Source: Chloroflexota bacterium
GTDB lineage: Bacteria > Chloroflexota > Dehalococcoidia > SZUA-161 > JAUWZY01
Assembly (NCBI GenBank): GCA_030615045.1
Contig: JAUWZY010000013.1
Span: forward strand, 1-14,407
Length of the DNA: 14,407 nucleotides
Reading direction: 5' to 3'
Both the position numbers and the translations under genes were made by a program. Below the pieces are notes generated by a model. That model was not told the origin of the DNA. It saw only the letters and a list, made by a program, of their open reading frames with translations, and searched no databases. Below are positions 7,873 to 13,476 of this stretch, piece by piece (the first letter of the stretch is position 1; each line of letters opens with the position of its first letter).

Positions 7873-8613
7873 TTATTTATAGAATTTAGTCTTATGAAAG
7901 TTTACGAATACAGGCTTCCTTTGTAATTTGATTTCTACGCCAAGCCAGGTTAGAAAAGGCACGAACAGCCATTTTCTGAGTGGTGCTGGCCATGCGTCAA
8001 ATCGTTCAAGGATAGAGCACTTTTTGCTTAGGGTTCTGTAGTGCTGATAACAGTGTGGCGTAACTTCTTGCAGTTTCTCGATATGTACGCTGCAGAGTTC
8101 ATATGTGACAAAAATCGAGCTGCCATATAAATGATACGCATCCTCTATAGGCAAATACCTTCTATACACCAAACCGCCTAAGGTTTCAAAGAAAGACCAC
8201 AAGCTCATAATAGTGATGTACCGTTTATGCTCCCTTTCTAAAGTGCTGGTTGAATAGGTATCCAGCTGCTCCGAAATCTTCCGTCTTAACTGTTGACCTG
8301 CCTCACTATACTCGCCCCTTCTTATCTCTCCTACAATTAACTTGTGCAAATCATTTGCCTCATGGTTGCTTAGGGCATCAAAGGCACTGACCGCAATGTT
8401 TCGCAGTTCTCTCCTTGCTCCCGCAACTACTTTAGTATCCCACCTTGCATCCAACTGTAATAGAAGCTGAGAATGTGTGGCTTTTGTCGTCGAACGCAAC
8501 TGTCTCCAAGCAAGGAAAATCAAAAATACTACCAAACCTCCGACTATGACAGCTATAAATTGAACTTCAAGGCTGGTAAGAGAAAATAGTCCAAATATTG
8601 AACCCTCGTTCAT
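7873..8613 (-). CDS. unrecognised membrane-anchored protein
   Basis: I do not recognise the family with confidence. ATG 8613 is chosen because AAGGAGA lies seven bases upstream and it avoids overlap with the preceding gene; the frame is open further, to 8676. The 246-residue product has one N-terminal membrane helix (about residues 16-36, FIAVIVGGLVVFLIFLAW). A charged, mostly helical soluble part follows, beginning with a TKATHSQLLLQLDARWDT-type segment. That arrangement resembles DUF4760-like membrane-tethered proteins, a weak resemblance only. The gene is visibly more AT-rich and uses more A/T-ending codons than both neighbours, which could mark recent acquisition. It sits between the DRTGG protein and the nucleotidyltransferase, in the same direction, 28 bp after the former. 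Confidence 0.65.
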   Translation of the reverse strand: MNEGSIFGLFSLTSLEVQFIAVIVGGLVVFLIFLAWRQLRSTTKATHSQLLLQLDARWDTKVVAGARRELRNIAVSAFDALSNHEANDLHKLIVGEIRRGEYSEAGQQLRRKISEQLDTYSTSTLEREHKRYITIMSLWSFFETLGGLVYRRYLPIEDAYHLYGSSIFVTYELCSVHIEKLQEVTPHCYQHYRTLSKKCSILERFDAWPAPLRKWLFVPFLTWLGVEIKLQRKPVFVNFHKTKFYK

Positions 8614-8641
8614 CCAGCTTCTCCTTTTAGCACGCAGCTTT

Positions 8642-9691
8642 TCAATCCAGCCCCAATTCCCGATAAAGGGCCTCAAAATCGAAGTGCTGGTCTAAAATCC
8701 GGCCCAGCCTCTTCAGCTTCTTCTCCTGGTGGAACCGGGCTTGAGTCAAGACCTCCTCCACGGCAGCCACTGTGGAAAGGGTATCCCTATCGGTCACTAT
8801 TATGGGCACCCCCTTCTTCTCAGCCCGGAAGAGGATGGTGGCAATGGGCTTGGCGCCGCCGCTGAGGATCAGGCACCTGGTCGAGGTTTCCAGGGCAGCG
8901 AGTTGGATATCGGCACGTTCGCCGCGGGCGATCACCGCTTTATCGGGCTTCAGGTTGAAATACAAAGTTGCCGGGTCTAAGCACATAGCACCTACCATCA
9001 CATTCTCCACCAGCTCGTCGCAGCGCTCAAGCGAGTTCAATATCTCCCCCTCAAGATGCTCGGCAAGCTCCCCGACGCTCACCGTGAGCAGCAGCCGCTC
9101 CTCGGGGAGCACGCCAAGAACCTTTACCCCTTCCTCCGGGAGCCAGGACATCCCTTGCTCAGGGACGCCATTGACTACCAGCCCCAATAGGCGGGGGCCA
9201 AACCTTTGCTCAATAGCCGAGACCCTGGGCCAGGGAAAAGCGGGGCTGTAGCACACCACCACGATTACCTTGGCAGCTAAACCCTCCACGATCTCATGGC
9301 AAGCCTGAGTTAGATTGTCATCCAGCCCGAGTCCGCTGAGGCCTTCGACAAGGACGACATCCTTGCCCTGAGCCACTTTGTTATAAGCAGCCTGGATTGA
9401 TTCCAGAAAATCCTTTGCAGTCAAAGCGGCATCGAGTTCCCCGCGAGTCAGGGTCACGGGACAAAGAGACTCCGCCGACTCCTCGAGGTCGAGCACCTTC
9501 TTCATGAACTCGGCATCCCTATCCACAACATCAGCGCTGCCCTTCTCAGGAACGATGCGGAGTGGCTTGAGGAAGCCTACTTTTCTTCCCTGAGCCATCA
9601 GCTTTGTTCCCAGCCCGGCGCAAAGAGTGGTTTTGCCAGCAGCTATTTCTACCGATGTCAAAGCTAAAGTGGTCACCAATCGCCTTTCCAT
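8642..9691 (-). CDS. BioD-like/DRTGG-domain 'phosphotransacetylase family' protein
   Basis: The 349-residue protein joins an N-terminal P-loop NTPase of the dethiobiotin/cobyrinate synthetase type (AAGKTT at residues 17-22; the catalytic-fold segment VVLVEGLSGLG near 112-122) to a C-terminal DRTGG domain. The DRTGG part is seen in IARGERADIQLAAL, the LSGGAKPIATI stretch and the closing VEEVLTQARFHQEKKLKRL helix. These domains are found in front of the acetyltransferase domain in long Pta proteins. Stand-alone versions like this one lack the Pta catalytic part and are usually misnamed phosphotransacetylase. A regulatory or ligand-sensing role is the family expectation. ATG 9691 follows a TATAAT box by only four bases, so it is leaderless. 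A GTG five codons further in, behind GGAAAGG, is an alternative start. Confidence 0.8.
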   Translation of the reverse strand: MERRLVTTLALTSVEIAAGKTTLCAGLGTKLMAQGRKVGFLKPLRIVPEKGSADVVDRDAEFMKKVLDLEESAESLCPVTLTRGELDAALTAKDFLESIQAAYNKVAQGKDVVLVEGLSGLGLDDNLTQACHEIVEGLAAKVIVVVCYSPAFPWPRVSAIEQRFGPRLLGLVVNGVPEQGMSWLPEEGVKVLGVLPEERLLLTVSVGELAEHLEGEILNSLERCDELVENVMVGAMCLDPATLYFNLKPDKAVIARGERADIQLAALETSTRCLILSGGAKPIATILFRAEKKGVPIIVTDRDTLSTVAAVEEVLTQARFHQEKKLKRLGRILDQHFDFEALYRELGLD

Positions 9692-9695
9692 GGTG

Positions 9696-9704
9696 ATTAT
9701 AGCA
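9696..9704 (-). promoter_or_regulatory. extended -10 element, leaderless promoter for the DRTGG protein
   Basis: On the minus strand TGCTATAAT (TG, one base, perfect TATAAT) ends four bases before the ATG at 9691. No good -35 is present, as is common with extended -10 promoters. Initiation would fall at or inside the start codon. Confidence 0.5.
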
Positions 9705-9728
9705 TATCTCGAAAAAGCAGCGCCCTTC

Positions 9729-9737
9729 TGTTAAAAT
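9729..9737 (+). promoter_or_regulatory. extended -10 element for the HIT-family gene
   Basis: TGTTAAAAT matches TGn plus a -10 box with one mismatch. Initiation near 9744 leaves a leader that just holds the GAAAGGAGAG ribosome-binding site of the ATG at 9769. It is divergent from the promoter at 9696-9704. Confidence 0.4.
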
Positions 9738-9768
9738 GCAGGGGCAGCCAGTCGAAAGGAGAGGCGAG

Positions 9769-10245
9769 ATGGAGCAAATCTGGGCCCCTTGGCGCATGGA
9801 GTATGTACTGGGAGAGAAAGAAAGAGGATGTATCTTCTGTGACAAGCCAAAAGAGGATAAAGATAGCGACAATCTCATCCTCTATAGAGGGGAAAGGAAC
9901 TTCGTAATTCTAAATAGCTACCCATATAATCCTGCTCATCTAATGGTCGCGCCCTATCGCCATATCGCTCAGTTGGAGGAGCTGAGCCCAGAGGAGCTAT
10001 ACGAACATTTCGCTGTAGTGGCAAAGAGCGTTAAAGCGCTCAGGGAGGCGCTGCACCCCGATGGCTTCAACATCGGGCTAAATCTGGGCAAGGTGGCTGG
10101 GGCCGGGGTTGAGGGGCATATCCATACCCATATCGTGCCAAGATGGCAAGGGGATACCAATTTCATGCCCGTGGTCGCTGCCACCAGGGTAGTCCCAGAG
10201 GCTTTAGCTGCTACCTATGCTAAATTGAAGGGAAAGATAGCCTGA
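9769..10245 (+). CDS. HIT-family nucleotide hydrolase/phosphorylase (Ap4A phosphorylase-like)
   Basis: The 158-residue protein has the histidine triad GHIHTHIVPRW (His117, His119, His121), the catalytic signature of HIT enzymes that cleave nucleotide phosphoesters such as diadenosine tetraphosphate. The opening MEQIWAPWRMEYV and the zinc-type CIFC pair (Cys21, Cys24) are typical of the bacterial/archaeal branch annotated as HIT family or Ap4A phosphorylase-like. ATG 9769 is preferred over the in-frame ATG 9736 because AAAGGAGAG lies just upstream and MEQxWAPWR is the family N-terminus. It is divergently transcribed from the DRTGG gene. Its end meets the NifX-like gene tail to tail, with 40 bp between. 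Confidence 0.92.
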   Translation: MEQIWAPWRMEYVLGEKERGCIFCDKPKEDKDSDNLILYRGERNFVILNSYPYNPAHLMVAPYRHIAQLEELSPEELYEHFAVVAKSVKALREALHPDGFNIGLNLGKVAGAGVEGHIHTHIVPRWQGDTNFMPVVAATRVVPEALAATYAKLKGKIA

Positions 10246-10285
10246 GGGAATGAAACCTCAATCCTGGCATTATCATCCTCGGCAA

Positions 10286-10792
10286 TCACGGAATCGTCTT
10301 CACCAGTTCATCGATGCGGCGTTGAATCTCACTTAGCTGCCAACTGAGGGCGAGGAGCTGGCTTTTCAGATCGGCGGACTCCTGTCTCGGAGCTCCTGGC
10401 TCTGCATAAGGAGCTGGCTCCTCGGCGAGCTCCAGTGTCGGAACCTCCAGCTCAGCGGGGGGCGCTGCTGGTTGCGGCCTGCTCCTCTTATATCCTTCCA
10501 CAGCCTCGGCAACTGTGCCCTCGACACCGGTGACCACTTCTATCCCTGCTGCCGCCAGCGCCTGCTCAGTGTTGGGACCCAGGCGACCAGTGAGCAGCAC
10601 CTGCGCCCCTTTATTGGTCACGAGTTGGGCGGTCTGGGGCCCAGCCCCCGTCAAGCTCATGATGTTAGGGTTCTCCACAGCCTCTAACTCCATGGTCTCA
10701 GCATCGATGAAGGTAAGGTAGCGGCATCTTCCGAACCGAGGGTCGATGGGAGAATTCAAGCTCGGTTTCATCGCTGATACTGCGATTTTCAT
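10286..10792 (-). CDS. NifX/NifB-type iron-molybdenum cluster-binding domain protein with C-terminal tail
   Basis: Residues 1 to about 105 form the dinitrogenase iron-molybdenum cofactor domain (NifX/NafY/NifB C-terminal type). The N-terminus MKIAVSAMKPSLNSPIDPRF and the GAGPQTAQLVTNKGAQVLLTG segment are characteristic. Such proteins bind or carry iron-sulfur or FeMo-type clusters; many occur in organisms without nitrogenase, and no nif genes are visible here. ATG 10792 is chosen because GGGGAGGTG ends six bases upstream; the open frame begins three codons earlier at a GTG inside that site. Unusually for the family, a Pro/Ala/Glu-rich linker (about 106-140) and a predicted C-terminal helix (ADLKSQLLALSWQLSEIQRR) extend it to 168 residues, perhaps for oligomerisation or partner binding. 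Confidence 0.85.
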   Translation of the reverse strand: MKIAVSAMKPSLNSPIDPRFGRCRYLTFIDAETMELEAVENPNIMSLTGAGPQTAQLVTNKGAQVLLTGRLGPNTEQALAAAGIEVVTGVEGTVAEAVEGYKRSRPQPAAPPAELEVPTLELAEEPAPYAEPGAPRQESADLKSQLLALSWQLSEIQRRIDELVKTIP

Positions 10793-10917
10793 AATTTCCA
10801 CCTCCCCGCGTATGACTCTGGTCCTGATGCTTCCTATTAGTTTGAACCCAATTCACCGAGAAGTCAAGCCCTCGTTGCCCGATTGGATATCGGTGCTATT
10901 GCAACCAGGAGCAAAAA

Positions 10918-11586
10918 TTAGTGGTGCACAGGCCCCTTGCGAAACAGCAGGGGAAAGATTATATCGCTGGTGCAGCAGGGGACCCAAACCGCAAAGAATA
11001 GCACCACGAAGACAAGCGGAAGCAGCGGCAGCCAATCAGTAACACCGTATGCCGTTAGGTAAAATAGGGAAGCCCATGTGCTCACTAACACGTGCCCGGC
11101 ATGAGGGAATCTGGTCTCAGGAGACAACAGACCGATGGCAACGCCGGCAAATGCCGCGGGGATTACGAACCAGGGATGTTCGATGAAGCAGATGTGAAGG
11201 CTTATGCCGGCACCAAGCAGCGTGCCCCCGAGATAGGGCAACACGATATCGCTCAGCGTGCAGATGGCAACCGAGCCAAAGAAGCCGATGGCAACCGCCG
11301 CCCAGATACTACCACCAGATTTGCGGTACAGAGCTGTAATCACAATGGCGCTCAACGCGATGTGCAGCGGGTGTAGAGAATGAAAGATGGTGTGATTGAT
11401 ATTGGAAGAGAGCCCGATCAGAACCACCAGCGCCATGATGGCTATCCCGCTGAGGGCGCCAAGGGCGGTGAAGGGCGCATGTCTCTTCAGCTCGGCGGCG
11501 ATATTTGCAAACTGACCTGCCTGTAGCAACCGATTGCCGCGCTTCAAGGTGGATAAAATCTTTGCCCCCGGTGATTTTGAGCCCAC
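10918..11586 (-). CDS. unrecognised polytopic membrane protein with repeated SDI-x-P motif
   Basis: I do not recognise the family. The 222-residue product has a basic, amphipathic N-terminus (1-35) and about six hydrophobic segments. CTLSDIVLPYL and CCTSDIIFPLL occur in different halves, which suggests an internal duplication. Several His residues sit at membrane edges (FHSLHPLHI, IEHPW, FPHAGHV) and the C-terminus ends HH. Conserved-looking His, Asp and Cys in and near membrane helices would suit metal or proton transport, but this is inference only. The GTG start at 11586 lacks a Shine-Dalgarno site. A good promoter ends ten bases upstream, so translation is probably near-leaderless. It is divergent from the V4R-domain gene. 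Confidence 0.7.
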   Translation of the reverse strand: MGSKSPGAKILSTLKRGNRLLQAGQFANIAAELKRHAPFTALGALSGIAIMALVVLIGLSSNINHTIFHSLHPLHIALSAIVITALYRKSGGSIWAAVAIGFFGSVAICTLSDIVLPYLGGTLLGAGISLHICFIEHPWFVIPAAFAGVAIGLLSPETRFPHAGHVLVSTWASLFYLTAYGVTDWLPLLPLVFVVLFFAVWVPCCTSDIIFPLLFRKGPVHH

Positions 11587-11596
11587 GTTAAGAACT

Positions 11597-11624
11597 ATTG
11601 TAGCCCATTTATTGAAGCCGTCAA
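11597..11624 (-). promoter_or_regulatory. promoter for the polytopic membrane protein
   Basis: On the minus strand TTGACG (11624-11619), a 16-base spacer and TACAAT (11602-11597) form a good match. Initiation near 11590 would leave only a few bases before GTG 11586. Confidence 0.55.
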
Positions 11625-11642
11625 GTGGTGCAGCTGCTTGAC
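11620..11642. promoter_or_regulatory. inverted repeat between divergent -35 boxes
   Basis: GTCAAG (11620-11625) and CTTGAC (11637-11642) are perfect inverted copies 11 bases apart, with a CAGCTG palindrome in the spacer. They contain the two divergent -35 boxes, so the symmetry may be only that, or may be a compact operator like the one at 4711-4765. Confidence 0.3.
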
Positions 11643-11666
11643 AGGATGGCCCGATTGATGCAAAAT
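11638..11666 (+). promoter_or_regulatory. promoter for the V4R-domain gene
   Basis: A perfect TTGACA (11638-11643) is 17 bases from CAAAAT (11661-11666). Initiation near 11673 would be downstream of the first in-frame ATG at 11668, which supports the later GTG 11704 as the start. Confidence 0.45.
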
Positions 11667-11703
11667 TATGTCAATCAAGCGGAATGCAAAGAGAGGGCAA
11701 CAA

Positions 11704-12297
11704 GTGGGAACCAAAATAATGGTCGATTTCCCGGCATTTATAACCCGTGACAGCGAGACAAAACACATATTAGTCGGCGACGAGAGTTTCGCACTGATCC
11801 CCAATGGGATCCTCGCCGAAACATATTCTCGTCTGCTCCAATCCGCTGGCTACGATGAGGTCGGCAAGATAATGTATGAATCAGCAAGGAAAGTGGCTTA
11901 CGAGGGCCAGCAACATCTGATACAGGCATTCAATATCACTTTGAAAACGAGACAGGATTTTGTCAACAAGCTATCTGAGCTGCTATTTTATATCTCCACC
12001 TTCGGCTATGGAATTGGCGAGGGCGTAGAACAGGGAGAGGAGTTCGTTTTCAGAATAAGGCACTCCTTTTTGGGTGAGTATTTGAAACACAAGGGATTGA
12101 AAAAGCCGGTGTGCCATTGCTTGGCTGGCATACTCGCCGGCGGGGCGCAGGCATACGCCGAACTGCTTGCAGCACCATCGTTATATTCCTGTGTGGAAAC
12201 AAAATGCATCGCCATCGGCGATCCATACTGTGAGTTCCACTTGGCTGCCAGCAAAGACGATAGTACTAGGACAGGTGCCGAGAAAATAGGAGGGTAG
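11704..12297 (+). CDS. V4R (4-vinyl reductase) domain protein
   Basis: The product is 197 residues if GTG 11704 (behind GAGAGGG) is used. An in-frame ATG at 11668 would add 12 residues but lies before the predicted transcript start. The C-terminal half is a V4R domain. Residues 115-180 show a conserved-looking F-x-I-x-x-S-F-x-G-E-Y start and then the cysteine pattern VCHCLAGILAGG (Cys137, Cys139), CVETKCIAIGDPYCEF (Cys163, Cys168, Cys176). V4R domains bind small hydrophobic ligands or metals; they occur in bacteriochlorophyll vinyl reductase (BchJ-type) proteins and as sensors in regulators. No bacteriochlorophyll genes are nearby, and the protein is free-standing, so a sensor or adaptor role is more likely than pigment synthesis. 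It precedes the two riboswitch-like RNAs. Confidence 0.82.
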   Translation: MGTKIMVDFPAFITRDSETKHILVGDESFALIPNGILAETYSRLLQSAGYDEVGKIMYESARKVAYEGQQHLIQAFNITLKTRQDFVNKLSELLFYISTFGYGIGEGVEQGEEFVFRIRHSFLGEYLKHKGLKKPVCHCLAGILAGGAQAYAELLAAPSLYSCVETKCIAIGDPYCEFHLAASKDDSTRTGAEKIGG

Positions 12298-12321
12298 TCA
12301 TATTGACTATTTTTAAAATAT

Positions 12322-12350
12322 TTGAGAATCTTAAATTAAAGTTAAATAAT
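12322..12350 (+). promoter_or_regulatory. promoter driving the first riboswitch-like RNA
   Basis: TTGAGA (12322-12327) and AATAAT (12345-12350), each one mismatch from consensus, are 17 bases apart in an AT-rich stretch. Initiation near 12357 falls exactly before the structured RNA. Confidence 0.6.
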
Positions 12351-12357
12351 CTGTTCC

Positions 12358-12430
12358 GGAAGGGAGCCATGAAGCAGAGTCTGTAGCTGGTCGCTTAGGC
12401 TCTGTGGAGGCAATAGCGAAACCGACCTTG
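12358..12430 (+). promoter_or_regulatory. candidate c-di-GMP-II riboswitch aptamer, copy 1
   Basis: P1 pairs AAGG (12360-12363) with CCTT (12426-12429). P2 pairs AGC (12373-12375) with GCT (12386-12388). P3 pairs TCGCT (12391-12395) with AGCGA (12415-12419). P4 is a small CTC/GAG hairpin (12400-12409). The 3' end reads AATAGCGAAACCGACC. From memory the C. acetobutylicum c-di-GMP-II aptamer ends with a P3 strand, then CAACCGACC, then P1. It also has the ATGA-G-A and TGG-C-CTT blocks at the same spacing as here. The RNA is followed by a terminator sharing its 3' strand and by the 68-residue gene. Confidence 0.78.
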
Positions 12431-12449
12431 CGGGGTCGGTTTATTGTTT
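12419..12449 (+). terminator. intrinsic terminator of riboswitch copy 1
   Basis: AAACCGACC (12419-12427) pairs with GGTCGGTTT (12434-12442), then ATTGTTTA. The 5' arm includes the conserved ACCGACC of the aptamer, so aptamer folding and termination should exclude each other. The T tract is weaker than in copy 2. Confidence 0.75.
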
Positions 12450-12478
12450 ACATCAAAGCCGAGTATCTTGGAGGGTAG

Positions 12479-12685
12479 GTGCCTTATATAAAAGACGCTG
12501 ATTTCGCCCGGGTCACGGAGCTAACTCGATTGATGAGGGAGCTTGGCGAAAAGGAGAACCATCGCGCGATACCTGAGATCGCAGATAGAGTGCTGAAAAT
12601 CATGGCGGAGTATGAGGCACGGTTTGAGTCGCATAACTCAGCGCAAAATGTTCAAACGAGGAAGGAAAGCGCAATTAAAGGGTAA
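12479..12685 (+). CDS. small helical protein under riboswitch copy 1, unrecognised
   Basis: The 68-residue product starts at GTG 12479 behind GGAGGG, within about 30 bases of the terminator. It is charged, soluble-looking and probably all helical (for example FARVTELTRLMRELGEK and IPEIADRVLKIMAEYEARF). It has no signal peptide, membrane segment or Cys. I recognise no family. Its position as the only gene between two near-identical regulatory RNAs suggests a c-di-GMP-controlled small regulator or adaptor, which is inference. Confidence 0.65.
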   Translation: MPYIKDADFARVTELTRLMRELGEKENHRAIPEIADRVLKIMAEYEARFESHNSAQNVQTRKESAIKG

Positions 12686-12758
12686 ACACAACGCTTATAG
12701 CCGATTATCCCGGCAGCGCCATAATGGCCAAACTTTAACAATCGAATAGTCTATCAGG

Positions 12759-12831
12759 ACAAGGGAGCGACGAAGCAAAGCCCGGAGCTGGTCGCTTGGG
12801 CTCTGCTGAGCTAATAGCGAAACCGACCTTG
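12759..12831 (+). promoter_or_regulatory. candidate c-di-GMP-II riboswitch aptamer, copy 2
   Basis: This aligns with copy 1 without gaps at a constant offset of 401 bases, about 60 of 73 positions identical by eye. Its helices are stronger. P1 is CAAGG (12760-12764) with CCTTG (12827-12831). P2 is AGC (12774-12776) with GCT (12787-12789). P3 is TCGCT (12792-12796) with AGCGA (12816-12820). P4 is GCTC (12800-12803) with GAGC (12808-12811). The 3' ACCGACC is identical. No strong promoter is visible immediately upstream, though CATAAT at 12719-12724 is a weak -10. Readthrough from the 68-residue gene may feed it. Confidence 0.8.
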
Positions 12832-12852
12832 GACAAGGTCGGTTTGTTTTTA
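12820..12852 (+). terminator. intrinsic terminator of riboswitch copy 2
   Basis: A perfect 11-bp stem (AAACCGACCTT, 12820-12830, with 12835-12845) closes a four-base loop and is followed by GTTTTTAT. The 5' arm contains both ACCGACC and the 3' strand of aptamer helix P1, so ligand-stabilised P1 would block the terminator. Confidence 0.88.
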
Positions 12853-12932
12853 TCTCAGCAGAGGAGGTGGAAAGTAATAGCTGAAGCAAAGTGGAGACAG
12901 AATCCCGAATAACAGAGAAAGGAGGTGACTAA

Positions 12933-13376
12933 GTGAACTGGCTTACGAAAAGAGTCGATATCAGGCCCGCCTTGCTGGTGGGGGTGCTCCTGGCGTTGCT
13001 GATTGGCAGCGTCGGCATCGCCTATGCCTTGACCCCGAATGTCGTAACGCAGACACAGCCGCCCTGGGCCGGAACGTCGACGATCACCGAGTCGGACGAT
13101 TTGAGTGTGACTGACTATTCCTTTACCTACACCGCGAATCTGACGCAGGTAACGGCTGTAGACATCACCGTAGGTAACGGCGACGCTGGCGCTACGCACG
13201 CAGGAGATGTGGATATAGCCATCCTCGATTCCGGTGGCACTGTCAAAGCGACCGGCAGCGGATCGACCGGGGTAATTGCCATAAGCGGCAGCGTCACAAT
13301 TACCATAACCCTGAGCAGCTCTGTAGCGTTAGCTGACCTGGTCACGCTCAATATAATCGTAACGCAGACCAGCTAA
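12933..13376 (+). CDS. secreted beta-rich protein under riboswitch copy 2, unrecognised
   Basis: GTG 12933 follows a near-perfect AAGGAGGTGAC. The 147-residue product starts with a basic KR region and a hydrophobic core (PALLVGVLLALLIGSVGIAYA, ending about residue 32). This looks like a Sec signal peptide with cleavage after AYA. The mature part is rich in Thr, Val, Ser and Gly, with alternating hydrophobic residues (for example GSVTITITLSSSVALADL). It has no Cys, which suggests a beta-sandwich extracellular or cell-wall protein. I recognise no named family. A surface-structure or adhesion role fits control by c-di-GMP but is inferred. It is followed by a stable hairpin and a membrane coiled-coil gene. 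Confidence 0.75.
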   Translation: MNWLTKRVDIRPALLVGVLLALLIGSVGIAYALTPNVVTQTQPPWAGTSTITESDDLSVTDYSFTYTANLTQVTAVDITVGNGDAGATHAGDVDIAILDSGGTVKATGSGSTGVIAISGSVTITITLSSSVALADLVTLNIIVTQTS

Positions 13377-13417
13377 GGCGAGCAAGGTCATAGGATAAAG
13401 AACTGGGTTGGCATTTG

Positions 13418-13450
13418 CTGAGGGGGCACTGCCCGTCGGTGCCCCGTCAG
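13418..13450 (+). other. strong intergenic hairpin without T tract
   Basis: GGGGCAC (13423-13429) pairs with GTGCCCC (13439-13445), extended by CTGA/TCAG across a G-G mismatch. No T run follows, so it is more likely an mRNA stability or processing structure than a terminator. It would lower expression of the downstream gene relative to the secreted protein. Confidence 0.5.
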
Positions 13451-13476
13451 CGGTGTCTTCATGCCATGGTGCGGGG

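Noticed and set aside
10243..10260. TGAGG/CCTCA hairpin after the HIT gene as a terminator
   Set aside because: The stem is only five base pairs and no T tract follows.
10793..10917. Promoter for the NifX-like gene (TTGACT near 10861-10866 on the minus strand)
   Set aside because: No acceptable -10 box lies at 15-19 bases; only poor matches were found.
12765..12796. H-type pseudoknot AGCGAC/GTCGCT in riboswitch copy 2
   Set aside because: It is not kept in copy 1 (AGCCAT) and conflicts with P3, which is conserved in both copies.
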